Source: Chlorokybus atmophyticus (Eukaryota > Streptophyta > Chlorokybophyceae > Chlorokybales > Chlorokybaceae). Taken from it: a stretch of DNA of 64,000 nt. Location: assembly GCA_009103225.1 (NCBI GenBank), contig RHPI01000585.1:255803-319802 (forward strand). Reading direction: 5' to 3'. This document shows positions 54,481 to 64,000 of the stretch, piece by piece. The notes beneath the pieces were generated by a model. That model saw only the letters and a list, made by a program, of their open reading frames with translations, made no database searches and was not told where the DNA came from. Position numbers and translations under genes: made by a program. The number at the start of each line of letters is the position of its first letter. The first letter of the stretch is position 1.

Positions 54481-54983
54481 AAAATCGGCAGAAGCAGTAC
54501 GCAGACGCGCATCGCCGACACCTCACGTTTCAGGAAGGCGACATTGTGTTACACTCCGCAAAGCACATACAGGTGCGTACGGGAGTTTGCAAGCTGAATG
54601 AACGCTGGTTGGGACCATTTAAGGTCAGCAAAGTTGTCTCGGACGTGGCGTAAAAGCTGGAGCTACCCGACACCATGCGTGTGCACCCCGTTTTTCACGT
54701 CTCCCTTCTGGAAGCATACCGAGGACAACCGCTAGAAAGGCCGCCCCCCGAAGTTGGCACGGACGGTGAACCAGAGTGGGAGGTAGAAGACATCCTTGGT
54801 GAGAAGTTTGTGCATGGCGTACGCATGTTTTTAGTGAAATGGAAGGGCTATCCGTTGCATGAAGCATCCTGGGAGCCAGAGGCACACTTGACTAATGCTC
54901 AAGGTGTTGTGCGTGCCTATCTTGCTCGACGACAACCTCGCGAGCTTCGAGGACGAAGCTCACCTGGGGGGGGAGGAGTGTAA
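54470..54983 (+). pseudogene. Gypsy 1 integrase C-terminus with chromodomain, fused by deletion
   Basis: From about 54480 the frame switches to QNRQKQYADAHRRHLTFQEG (integrase C-terminal GPF/Y-type region) and LNERWLGPFKVSKVV, then a stop at 54651-54653. The next frame has MRVHPVFHVSLLEAYRGQP and a chromodomain (EVEDILGEKFVHGVRMFLVK then WKGYPLHEASWEPEAHL). In chromoviruses the chromodomain directs integration to heterochromatin. RNase H and the DDE core are missing. Confidence 0.9.
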
Positions 54984-55660
54984 CAGTCAAGGCCAAATTC
55001 TGTGATTTTCATGGCCGTTTTAGGCCTTATTTGTAAGGTACATGTTTTTTACGACTTGTGGCGGATATCGGCGAGTTATGAGTCTGCCGCGGATATCGGC
55101 CGGGGCCCCAAGACCAGTCCGGAAGGTGCCAGAAAACGGAGGCCAGTCGGGGCCAGTCGAGAAGGGCTCGACCAGATTTCTGAAAGGGCCTGGCGCCAAG
55201 TAGTATAACTTGACCATATGAGCAGCAAATTAGGAGATCTTTGGTGCGTTAAAGAGGTCTAGAAGTGTACTATAGGATTCTGCAATTATATCTTAGCTTC
55301 TAGTTCCGTCTAGCGCTAGAATCGTCTAGACAGTAGCATGTGCAGACTGGTAGGTATAAAAGTGACATTCTACAATTTGCAATACAACCTTTAGCTCCCT
55401 AGTTTCTTGTGTGCAAGCTTGGTGGTGGCTAGAAGCGGGTTGCTAGCGTGTGTCCACTGGTGTGTGCTTGCTTGTGTGACGATCCAAGGCGCTACACAAG
55501 TCGGTGTGTAGCTTCGAGCGCATGCGCGTGCGTACGCGAGTGGCGGGGCGCGCGTGTGTGCTTGGCCGAGGGGGCAAGGTTCCGGTGTGAATACCGTGTC
55601 TGGATGAGAGGGTTGTGGATTGGACCAACTCACAGGTGACAAGGCACGAGCACCGTCACA
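54979..55660 (+). repeat. 3' LTR of Gypsy 1
   Basis: TGTAACAG...CCGTCACA, 682 bp, followed at once by the second CGCCC target copy and the resumed Gypsy 2 integrase. Confidence 0.95.
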
Positions 55661-56262
55661 CGCCCGAACACATCAGCGTCATTGCGTGTACCCCGCAATG
55701 CCCTGATTGTACCATCGGCAAAGGAATTTGCCACTGACATGCAAGAGAATCTGGCTCGAGCCAAGCTATGTCTGTAAAAAGCACAGGACAGGCAAAAAGC
55801 TTATGATGATACACATCGAAGAATGGCCGCTTTCGATGTCGGCGATAAAGTTTTGCTTTTAACGCAAAGAACATAACCATGAAAGGTACGGGTGCTCGCA
55901 AGTTGCTGCCCCGATGGTTAGGTCCTTTCTCTATCATTGATAGAGTTGGTACGCACGCTTATCGACTGCAATTGCCCCCAAGTGTGTGTATACACAACGT
56001 GTTTCATGTGAACTTGTTGAAACCTTACCGCTCAGACGGTAGAACACAGCCACCACCACCGCCAGTTGAGGTGGACAGCGAGCTCGAATACAAGGTGGAA
56101 GCTATATTGAACCATAAGCCAAATAGCCGAGGACGCGCAACTCGCTATTTGGTGAAATGGAAAGGGTATGGCCCAGAACATAACAGTTGGGAGCCCAACA
56201 GGCATCTTACGCACTGCCGCGAGTTGCTTCGAGCTTATTGGGATTCACGTCCTGTCCCGTAA
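55661..56262 (+). pseudogene. Gypsy 2 integrase C-terminus and chromodomain
   Basis: Resumes the frame cut at 50522. PRNALIVPSAKEFATDMQEN and AQDRQKAYDDTHRRMAAFDV precede stops. The open frame from 55879 has LLPRWLGPFSIIDRVGTHAY, NVFHVNLLKPYR and a chromodomain (YKVEAILNHKPNSRGRATRY then LVKWKGYGPEHNSWEPNRHL). Confidence 0.9.
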
Positions 56263-56802
56263 ACTGTGGGCTTGATTTCATGACAGACTGGCAGTGCAGT
56301 TTCATTACCACCCTGTCATTTCCTGCTATCTCACTGGTTACAATTACTAAAAATCAAGCCTGATCAACTTGAGTTTAATGAGGACGTTGAAAACCCAAGT
56401 GGGGGGGAATGTAACGGGAGCAATAATAATAGGGGTATTATTGCTACCTAGATAACACACTATGTATGAACAAGTACTTAAATATGCTTATTTATACCTC
56501 TTTTTTAAGGTTCCTCGCTTATTAAAGGCTATGATGCTTTATCATAGCTTAAAAAAGTCTCAATGGGTGTAGAACCGCTTATTCAAGCCTATTTGATGTC
56601 ACATATGATAAAATGTAATCAATATCCTGTTAGGTGCCTTATAATAGGTATCTTTCGATAGGTACCTGATCTGAGCTGTAATTGGCTCACGCTAGATTTC
56701 CTGACTACCCTATCTGTAGGGTCGATGTCTAATGTGTTACCTAAAAAGCAAAATTTTAAAAAATGATCGAAAGGTATATATTTGATCTACTCTTGATATA
56801 AA

Positions 56803-56827
56803 AGGTCACATCAAACTGATGTGACCT
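56803..56827. repeat. Perfect 11-bp hairpin just past a TATA-like box
   Basis: aggtcacatca / tgatgtgacct around aac, a few bases downstream of ttgatataaaag in the Gypsy 2 LTR region. It would fall near the transcription start if that box is used. Confidence 0.6.
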
Positions 56828-58259
56828 CACTTTTAGTTCTCGGCTCAATGGCGGCCACGCCGCTGAAAGGCTTGTCATAGGCGGTGTGGGTGTTGGGGTA
56901 GAGGATTGAAGGGGCATCACCGGCGACGGTGGTGCTGTTACACATAAACACAAACCGAAACACCTGTGGCCAGCAGGCTGGTGGTGGTGTAATGCATTCA
57001 GGTTGCGGATGGTGCTGCTCCTGTTGCTTCGGCCAGCGAGCATGGAGGGAGTGGTAGCCGGTAGGCGCTTGCTTTGCAAAGCCATGCCAATTTTTGCCTA
57101 CGCGTTTAAGTGTGCCACATTGTTCAAAGCATCTATAAGGTAGTTGCACAACTCGCAAGCACGCACACATGCGCACGCGCACACACACGTGTGCGCACAC
57201 ACTGGTCACATGGCAGCACCAAAGTTGGCGCTTGTCTAGCCTTACTTCTCCTAGGTAGCTGTCCTAGCTAACCTGACATTTCAACTGATAGTGTTTTGCG
57301 TGAAGTGTAAACACAGACACACGAAGTTCACATAATATGACAAAGCATGCTTGGCATTGATGGTGGTTGCTCCTCATCAACAACATGTTTATGTGTTAGC
57401 ATATGCGTCGTGCACGACAATCGCTTTCACCCCTCTATCATCAGCACTCCTTACGAACAATGCGCCATCCTACATGTCAAGAGCAAAGTGGTTGACTCAA
57501 AGACACCGTGTAACATGCAACTCTGTGACCTATATACATTACCTGACCGCCGCATTTCTCCTTCGTACACTTGAAGACCTCTCCCTCCTTCGCTCGCACG
57601 CACTTATTATGGTGCATGTCTTTGCATTTGAAACACACCACCAATGCACCCAGTTCGTCTGCTTAAAAACAAGTGGCACATGCATATGCCTCGATGCCAC
57701 GAGTAACCGGTAATACATGTAGCTCCATGGCTTGTAGTCTGTTCGACTATGTGTGCAACCTGTTCACACATGATTTGGCAAAGCGCTCAGCATCACTCAT
57801 CTGTGTCATGAGTGCACACACAGAATGCATGTAAGACAAACCCATAACCCACCCGAACATTGCGACCTTACGTGTTTAATCTCCTTTTTCGAGCACTTCC
57901 GCTTGCGCTTGTTAGCAGGGGCAAGGGCTTGTGCTGGCGGCAACCTTAATGACAATGCTAGCAGCAAGGGCAGGAACCATTGTGGCGTCGTTAGCAGGGG
58001 TGGGAACCTCGGTGATGACGCTACAAATGACACACATACATCGATAAGTCATTTATGTTTCCAGTCGCACACACACAACACTGTTAGTAAGTGTACATGA
58101 CACACATACGCACTTAGCTTGTTGCCTCCGCTTGCACTGACACTTGGTGATATGGCTTGCAGGAACCTCGGTGGCGGCGCTGGCAGTGGCGGCAGCGATC
58201 AGAGCAACGACAATGGTAGGCGTGGCTGCAGTCTCCGGCTGCACATCAACTTGTCAGCC
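56828..58259. other. No firm gene
   Basis: A 132-codon minus-strand frame (57209-56811) has protein-like segments but no recognised motif and no start context. A minus frame at 58033-57806 has a hydrophobic stretch by composition. Neither is supported. Confidence 0.35.
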
Positions 58260-58600
58260 TGTGTCACAAAGCTGTAGGCTATACACGCATGCACATATGT
58301 GCGCGTGGGTACGCTTGCGCATGCACATGCTGACGTGTTATTGGTGGCGTGCATCCCACGATGTGTGCACGTGTTAAGCATGCGTTATTGCTTGCATGCG
58401 CGTGTGCGCACGCATGCCTACATGCTATTGGTGGCGTGCATCCCACACTGTGTGCATGTGCCAAGCATGCACAACCGCTGGCGCGCACGTGTCACATTAA
58501 GCTGTATGTTGCACACACATGCACACATGTGCCAAGCATGCGTAAGCGCTTGCACGCACGTGTGCGCACACGTCTTTCTGTATGCAATATCATTGTGTAC
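58260..58600. repeat. Degenerate tandem repeat of about 90 bp
   Basis: ttggtggcgtgcatcccac followed by tgtgtgca.gtg..aagcatgc occurs at about 58341 and 58430, with a partial third unit near 58525 (catgtgccaagcatgcgtaa). Purine-pyrimidine alternation (gcgcgcacgtgtgcgcac) is marked. Confidence 0.65.
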
Positions 58601-59069
58601 ACACATACCGTGATGCAGTTGTGGCACACAAATGTAGTTTGGCGGTGCCCAGCATGCGGAAACTGTGCACGATCTTGTTTGCATGGTTCCAACAGGTAAC
58701 GGTACTGTTGTGACCAAGCGAACACCTGCGCACAATCAACATTAAACAACCAACTTGACATACGAGTTACTACAGTGTGGCAATGACCATACTCATACTA
58801 GTCACACTGCACCACCCATGGTTTCTTTTTGGCTTGCATAGGCGCATCTTCTTGACCGCAACGACAATTGATAACTGTATCTTCACCATCGCTATACTTG
58901 TGTGGCTCATGATGAATGCCTCGCAGCGCACCAATTTGTGCCAAGGCATAGAAGTCGATTCTTAGTGCCATGCAAGCGGACCTGGATTCAACAGTAGGCA
59001 ATGTCAAGTCAAGCACGCCGCATGCAAACATACATTCACATGAACACACGGATTGACGTTAAAGGACCG

Positions 59070-59865
59070 GGTATGGTCCTTTCACGGACCCCCAGGACTA
59101 TGCATGGTCCGTATCCCGCGGGCTATGACTGCCTGGTCCGCGGGGGACGGACCGTGCATGGTCCGTTCGGGGTCCCGAATCCTGGTGCGCAGTCATGCAC
59201 CAGATGTGGTGCGTGGTTGGACCAGACATATTACCGGTCCTACTGGCCGCAAAAGACTGGACCATACATGGTCTGCAGCCGGACCAGGCATATTGCCGGT
59301 GCGACTGTCAATGGGTGTACGGACCATGCGTGGTCTGGACCACAACAATGCCGGACCATATGTGTTGCGGTGAATGAAATCGATGGGACTGGTCCAAACC
59401 ACATTGATTGGGCGGACCGTTGCTGGTGCTTGCTCAGCTTATAGGTCATTACGGAAAAGCAGCACGCACCATACATGGTCTGCCGCCTTAACAAGCTCTT
59501 ACTGGTCCAAATGCTAACAAATCGTGGACCATTCATGGTCCTTAATCTAACCAAGCAGCTATTGGTCCAAATTGTCGTATACTTGCGGACCCTATATGGT
59601 CCTTGACTTAACCAAGCTCTTTCTGGTCCGAAGGTCTAGGAGAGTACGGACGATTCATGGTCCTTATGTAAGCAAGCAGCTATTGGTCCACATTGTATCG
59701 TATGATTGCGGACCCTACATGGTCCTTAACCAAGCTCTTCCTGGTCCGAAGGTCTGGGAGAGTACGGACCATGCGTGGTTTTAGGTTGGTCCGCAGAAGT
59801 GATTGGGACCATCGCTGATGCACGCTCAGCTCCTTGACAGTCGCACCATGCATGATGCGACGGTC
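59070..59865 (+). repeat. Subterminal palindrome array, unit 1
   Basis: About twelve variants of GGACCATGCATGGTCC (for example ggaccgtgcatggtcc, ggaccattcatggtcc, ggaccctatatggtcc), plus GACCGG/CCGGTC-containing spacers, and at about 59840 a second palindrome type around gcaccatgcat. Spacing is irregular (about 30-80 bp). Confidence 0.85.
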
Positions 59866-60132
59866 AAGGGTAAGTCTTCATGGCAGCCTCTAGTAACCGT
59901 CGATCCAAGCTTATCGAACGGTGTGCACTTACTCCATAGAGTCAAGCACCTTGCATGGTGCGACTGTCAACTCACGTGCATGGGCTCAGAGTACCGTGGT
60001 CTGTGCAGTAGGGTTTTACCGCTCGATGAGGTGGCGCCGGCGGAGGGAGCAGGCGGCGGCGCTCTTGTTGGTGGCGGCGGCGGCGGCGGCCTCTTGCGGT
60101 GTTCTTGGTGGCGGAATGCTGGCGCAATATCA

Positions 60133-61090
60133 ATGGCAAGCCAAAAAGCTGTCAAGTTTGCCAGGGACATTGGTACCAAGCTGGGAATCAACTTGCAACC
60201 AGCCGATAAGAGGAACACCAGTCGTAGGCACCGCCGTCGCAGCCAACAGAGTTCCCTACCCATGCCGGAGCAGGCGGCTGATATGCAGCACGATGTTGAC
60301 AACCCACAGCCTGCCCATGAAGTTGAGGCCACGCAGGACCAGCTGGATGGCGAGATCAGCCAACAGCATGAGCAGTAAGTGAACTTGCTGACCTTACTTG
60401 CTTCTGTGCAACGGTCACGCGGTCGTCTGTGCATGCCACCTGCTATCGTTGCTGTGACAGCCTTCACCAGTAATATGTCCTTCACATGCTAAGAGGCTGT
60501 CAACGAACTGCACGTGCACTAGCTGCCTTGCTGTGTATTGCTGTCAGTTGATGGTGCCAGCGCATATGGTCTAACGACAGTCTGATCCACAGCCGACTGT
60601 CAACATGACTGGCACCAGTAGTGCTGCCCCCTCTCAGCAAACATGGCAACAATCAGACCTGCAAGAGACTGTTGACATGCCAACTGACGACTTGCATGCG
60701 CTGACTAGTGACGAAGAGGCTGTTGAAGAATTCGAGCAGCAAGAAGTCTCCTAGAGGATTTGCTCTTGCCTCAGGTGCCATGGCAAGGTGAGCACTAATC
60801 ATGTTGCTCATGCTCACTCATAGCGCACACGGTTGTTGGACATGCACAAAGGCTGTCCATGCGACTGTCATGTTCGCCCACTGCTATGCGCACAACGTTG
60901 TGAATCATACTTCAGTTGTTGACTGCCCGTTTCTTTGGGCAGTTGATTGACTTGGAGACTGCCACAGCCCACATGCGATTGGACACGGCGGTGCAAGAAA
61001 GTATGCACCCACCGTCAATGCCTTCAGCACAATGCGATACCCCTCAACCAGGCATTTCTTGCCAACAACAAACCTCAGAGACACCTAAAC
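60133..61090 (+). pseudogene. CACTA-like transposase gene, unit 1, truncated
   Basis: Exon 1 60133-60374 encodes MASQKAVKFARDIGTKLGIN and a Gln-rich acidic tail, ending at the donor gca|gtaagt. A downstream exon (about 60593-60786) has LQETVDMPTDDLHALTSDEE and QQEVS, where a stop replaces the Tyr present in unit 2, then RICSCLRCHGK before gtgagc. Exon 3 starts at 60943 (LIDLETATAHMRLDTAVQES) and is cut at about 61090. A telo-box-like tagggttt lies upstream at about 60010. Confidence 0.6.
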
Positions 61091-61094
61091 ACGA

Positions 61095-61720
61095 ATTGAC
61101 GTTCGGAGACCATGTATGGTCCTTCCACGGACCCCGCGGGCCACACATGGTCCGTGCCCCGAGGACCACGAGTGCCTGGTCCCAAGGGGACGGACCATCC
61201 ATGGTCCTTTCGGGGCCCCGATACCTGGCGCGCAGTCGCGCACCATACATGGTCCGCGGCCGGACCAGGTGATACCGGTCCGATATGTCGTGAAAGTTTG
61301 GAATATAAATGGTTCGCAGCCGGACTAGGCATTTTCCTGGTCCGACTGTCAATGGGTCTACGGACCATGCATGGTGCAGACTACATCAATGCTGGACCAT
61401 ACATGTTCCGGTAGATAACATCAAAGCGGCTGGTCCGAACCGGAATCATTGGGCGAACCATTGCTGGTGCACGCTGAGCTTATTGGTCACTCATGACAAG
61501 CAGCACGCATCGGGCATGGTCTGCGGCTCATAAAAGCTCATACAGGTCCACATCTTCGTAAAATTGCGGACCATGCATGGTCTTTAACCCAACCAGGCTC
61601 TTCCTAATCCGATTATCCGCGGGTAGGGACCATGCATGGTCGGTACCCCTGATTGCTGAACCATGCATGGTTCGAGGTTGGTCCCCACGTAAATGATTCC
61701 GGTTCGGCATATTATGTTAT
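61095..61720 (+). repeat. Subterminal palindrome array, unit 2
   Basis: About eleven variants (gaccatgtatggtcc, ggaccatccatggtcc, caccatacatggtcc, ggaccatgcatggtct, gaaccatgcatggttc). Same order of spacers as unit 1, so the arrays are paralogous as a whole and not independently expanded. Confidence 0.85.
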
Positions 61721-62225
61721 TACATGGAGTGAAGACTGGGCAGTCGAACCATGCAGGGGCCACTACTGGCCACTACCGGCGACGGATGAAAAAAGAATTA
61801 CCTTCAAATTATGGCAGCGGAGGATGTGCTCATTGACCCCGTCAGTGCATGCATTTGGACAAGTGAAGGCGTTGACAGGGCCAACCAGCACATCCCTCCA
61901 ACTGCCATAAGATTTGATACTTGGACATGTTTTCGTATATGATACACGTCATAGCTGAGATTGCGCGGACGCTGGGATTCAAGACGTAGACCAGCCTCTC
62001 ATCTGACCGTCGATTCAAGCGTATCGAACGGTCGGCATATTCAGTGTTTTACATGGAGTGAAGACTTAACAGTCGCACCGTGCATGGTGCAACTGTCGAG
62101 TCACGTGCATGGGCCAACAATAGGGTTCCTACCTACATGGTCTGCGCAATAGGGTTGCGCTCAGGGAGGGAGCGGCGGCGCTCTGGTGGTGGCGGCGGCC
62201 TTGTTGGCAGAATCTAGCTGTACCA

Positions 62226-64000
62226 ATGGCCAGTAAAAAGGCTGTCCGCTTCGCCAAGGACATTAGTACTAAGCTGGGAATTAACTTGCAACTAGCCAGT
62301 AAGAGGAACACCTTTTATAGGAACAACCGCCTTTGCAGCCAACAGAGTTCCCTACCCTTACCGGAGCAGGCTGATGTCGTCCAGCACCGTATGGTTGATG
62401 ACCAGCCCAATGAGGCTGTCAACCCTCAGCCCGCCCATGAAAATCCGGCCATGCTCGGGCAGCATAGCAACATCATCCAGCAGCATGAGCAGTAAGTTGA
62501 CCACGCTGTTGTACCTGGCGTACTGCTCTTCATTGAGTATACATGACAGTATGCATGCCACTAACAATAGGAATGCTGTACATAAACAGCCTTCACCATG
62601 CTAAGAGACTGTCGATCAACTTAGTGCACTTGCTGCCTTGCCTTGTGATCTCCACTGTCAGCCGATGGTGCCATTGCATGTGGTGTGTAACTGACTACAA
62701 GATTGCTTCAGGCATCCCGTGCTTGGACATCCGATTGTTGGTTTGGCCGGCACCTGCAATGAAGCGGCAGCTACACTTTACGAAAGGGAACAGTCAGGTG
62801 GACAGCCGACTTTCGATGTTGCCAGCACCAGCAGTGCCGCGACACTCCACTTCAACATCAGGCTGATCCACAGCCAACTGTCAACATGCCCAGCTCCAGC
62901 AGCGCCGCAACTGCTCCACTTCAGCATCAGTCGGATCGATAGCCGACTGCTGACATGCCAATTGAAGACATGTTTGAGCCTCTTGGTAGCGATGAGGATG
63001 ATTCAGAACAGCAAGAAGTGTCCTACACAATTTGCTCTTGCCCGAGGTGCCGTGACAAGGTGAGCAATCAACTTGTTGCGCGCACAGTTGTCGTACTGTA
63101 GCTGCCCATGTCTGGGAATGCTGCATGCCTGCGACTGTCCGTAGCCCACTGCACCATGCGCGCACGTTCAGCATTGCCATCCATGCTACCTACATTGACA
63201 GTCGTATGTTGCGATTGGGCAGTGGGTTGAGTTGGAGACTTCATTGGCTCACATGCGACTGGACGAGGCAGCGCAAAAAAGTATGCACCCACCGCCAATG
63301 CCTTCAGCGCAATGTGATGCACCTCAACCCGGCATTTCTCGTCAACAACAGTCCTCGGAAACACCCACGCAAAACATGTGAGACAAGTTCATGTCGTTGC
63401 TGACAAACTTGGAGGACTCTCATGCACAGCAATCACTGATCAACAACGTGCTGAAGACTGTTTTGGGTGCCGAAGACTCCATTGTACAGCTGGCCAAGCA
63501 TCCCGCCTACGACCACAATCAGCTCCGTAACGATCTCCATGCCTTGCTCGGCCAGCGCAACCCCTCCGAGCCGGCTGACATCACGGCCATCGATGCATTG
63601 CTGACTTCCATCGGAATGCCAGAGTCACAAAGATATACAGCATGCACACGATGCAATTATCTCTTTCCAGATGCCTATTCATCAGGCTGCAGTGACTGCG
63701 AGGACAGCTGCCAAGACGACAGTCGCCACAAGATTCTGAAACGCTTGTGGGAACAGCCGTGCGGAGGCGAATGCGGGCGCACGCGCAAGGAGTGTATAGA
63801 GTTTCTATACACGCCCATTAGTCCAAGACTCGGTCCGTGGCTGCAAGTTCCTTCGATCGCATATGACAACCTTGCTGCTTGGCGAGACAAAGACACCTGG
63901 CTCGACGTGCCAGCTAACCAGCCCCCAGTGCCTCAATGGGAAGATTGGCATGGCAGCAAGTGGAGAGAGCTGTCTTCTTTTTGTGACTGCACGAAGACCA
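62226..64000 (+). CDS. CACTA/TNP2-like transposase, 5' exons (partial)
   Basis: Exon 1 62226-62491 (MASKKAVRFAKDISTKLGIN..., Gln-rich end, donor gca|gtaagt). One or more small exons may follow near 62710-62870, needed to correct phase. Exon 62943-63059 encodes MPIEDMFEPLGSDEDDSEQQ and the Cys cluster ICSCPRCRDK before gtgagc. Exon from 63223 encodes WVELETSLAHMRLDEAAQKS and a helical linker. Then comes a zinc-finger-like CTRCNYLFPDAYSSGCSDC and FLYTPISPRLGPWLQVPSIA followed by WEDWHGSKWREL. These resemble the region before the catalytic domain of TNP2/Plavaka-type CACTA transposases. One in-frame TGA lies near 63379-63381. The catalytic domain would be past 64000. Confidence 0.55.
62790..62960 (+). 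repeat. Three imperfect ~68-bp tandem repeats inside unit 2
   Basis: cagccgactttcgatgttgc, cagccaactgtcaacatgcc and tagccgactgctgacatgcc each start a unit containing ccagcagtgccgc-like and ccacttca.catcag segments. Unit 1 has a single copy (cagccgactgtcaacatgac). The repeats create extra potential splice acceptors just before the Cys-rich exon. Confidence 0.65.

Larger units (their letters stand above)
50523..55660 (+). mobile_element. Gypsy chromovirus 1, internally deleted, nested in Gypsy 2
   Basis: LTRs 50523-51203 and 54979-55660 (681 and 682 bp), with a perfect 5-bp target duplication CGCCC at 50518-50522 and 55661-55665. The primer site is tggtatcggagc at 51206, one mismatch from the initiator tRNA-Met type. 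The polypurine tract is ggggggggaggag just before 54979. Gag, protease and most of RT are present. RNase H and the integrase N-terminus and core are deleted, while the integrase C-terminus and chromodomain remain. A 467-bp module is inserted in RT. Confidence 0.95.
47284..56820 (+). mobile_element. Gypsy chromovirus 2, 5'-truncated, split by Gypsy 1
   Basis: From gag zinc knuckle through protease, RT, RNase H and integrase to 50522, then, after the Gypsy 1 insertion, integrase C-terminus and chromodomain (55661-56262), a polypurine tract (agtgggggggaa, 56398-56409) and a 3' LTR beginning TGTAACGGG at 56410. The LTR has a TATA-like ttgatataaaag near 56794; its end is not defined. The 5' LTR and most of gag are absent. 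Confidence 0.85.
59050..61094 (+). mobile_element. CACTA-like transposon, 5' part, unit 1
   Basis: Starts ttgacgttaaaggacc, carries a ~750-bp array of palindromic subterminal motifs, a leader with a second motif type, and the first exons of a transposase-like gene. It stops at 61094 within exon 3, where unit 2 begins. Long subterminal arrays of short motifs in both orientations are typical of CACTA (En/Spm) elements, where TNPA-like proteins bind them. Confidence 0.6.
61095..64000 (+). mobile_element. CACTA-like transposon, 5' part, unit 2 (continues past window)
   Basis: Begins ttgacgttcggagacc inside exon 3 of unit 1 and repeats the same architecture: palindrome array, leader (accgtcgattcaagcgtatc; cacgtgcatgggc), exon 1, Cys-rich exon and a long exon 3 that is open to the window end apart from one stop. 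Both units point the same way. This could be a nested insertion of one element into a sibling or a tandem duplication. Confidence 0.6.

Noticed and set aside
57806-58033. Minus-strand frame with a signal-peptide-like hydrophobic segment
   Set aside because: No start context, no homology; composition of a GC-rich imperfect repeat explains the Leu/Pro run.
59803-60132. Upstream 110 codons of the frame leading into the unit 1 first exon
   Set aside because: Not conserved in unit 2, runs through the palindrome array and a Gly/Ala GCG-repeat stretch. The conserved start is ATGGCAAGCC at 60133.
59070-61720. CRISPR-like array
   Set aside because: Motifs are short palindromes at irregular spacing, without constant-length spacers, in intron-containing eukaryotic DNA and tied to transposon ends.

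Overview
The window looks like nuclear DNA from a green-lineage eukaryote, most plausibly a green alga with a large repeat-rich genome. Host genes carry many short GT-AG introns (about 75-130 bp). One is a plant-type CID protein (PAM2 motif plus two RRMs) and another a peptidoglycan-binding-domain protein with a transit-peptide-like N-terminus. The mobile elements are Copia, Gypsy chromovirus, LINE, tyrosine-recombinase (DIRS/PAT-like) and CACTA-like; tyrosine-recombinase retrotransposons are known from green algae but not from land plants. The species cannot be fixed from sequence alone. Runs of G or C ending in N at 36.85 and 37.3 kb look like assembly scars. || Layout. 1-1.6 kb: nothing recognised. 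1.6-7.1 kb: gene island with a 10-exon peptidoglycan-binding-domain gene (+), a 7-exon CID RNA-binding gene (-) lying tail-to-tail with it, and a possible small two-exon gene (+) head-to-head with the CID gene across a telo-box. 7.1-11.7 kb: AT-rich sequence, a decayed tandem repeat and a perfect hairpin. 11.7-16.1 kb: decayed Copia copy 1. 17-22.4 kb: DIRS/PAT-like copy A, split by a solo LTR. 22.4-27 kb: decayed LINE with a short gag-only LTR element nested inside. 27.5-31.2 kb: solo LTR, 5'-truncated Copia copy 2 (-), another solo LTR. 32.5-39.4 kb: Copia RT scrap, DIRS/PAT-like copy B (-), and a gag fragment of a third copy C. 40.9-43.0 kb: complete 2.07-kb terminal-repeat/gag-only element with a perfect target-site duplication, sitting among exon-like segments of an unrecognised gene. 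45.6-47.3 kb: CACTA-end fragment, solo LTR, LINE RT fragment. 47.3-56.8 kb: Gypsy chromovirus 2, containing Gypsy chromovirus 1 (flanked by a 5-bp duplication), which itself contains a 467-bp solo terminal module of the tyrosine-recombinase family. 59-64 kb: two consecutive 5' parts of a CACTA-like transposon, each with an array of palindromic GGACCATGCATGGTCC-type subterminal repeats followed by a spliced transposase gene that runs off the window. || How it fits together. The nesting gives a relative history: Gypsy 2, then Gypsy 1 (LTRs about 2% apart by eye), then the solo module. Nearly every autonomous element is broken in a catalytic motif. The families with the cleanest structural hallmarks are the gag-only LTR element and its solo LTRs, the tyrosine-recombinase terminal modules and the CACTA-like ends. 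All exon models were built by hand from open frame plus splice-site consensus and have not been checked against transcripts.
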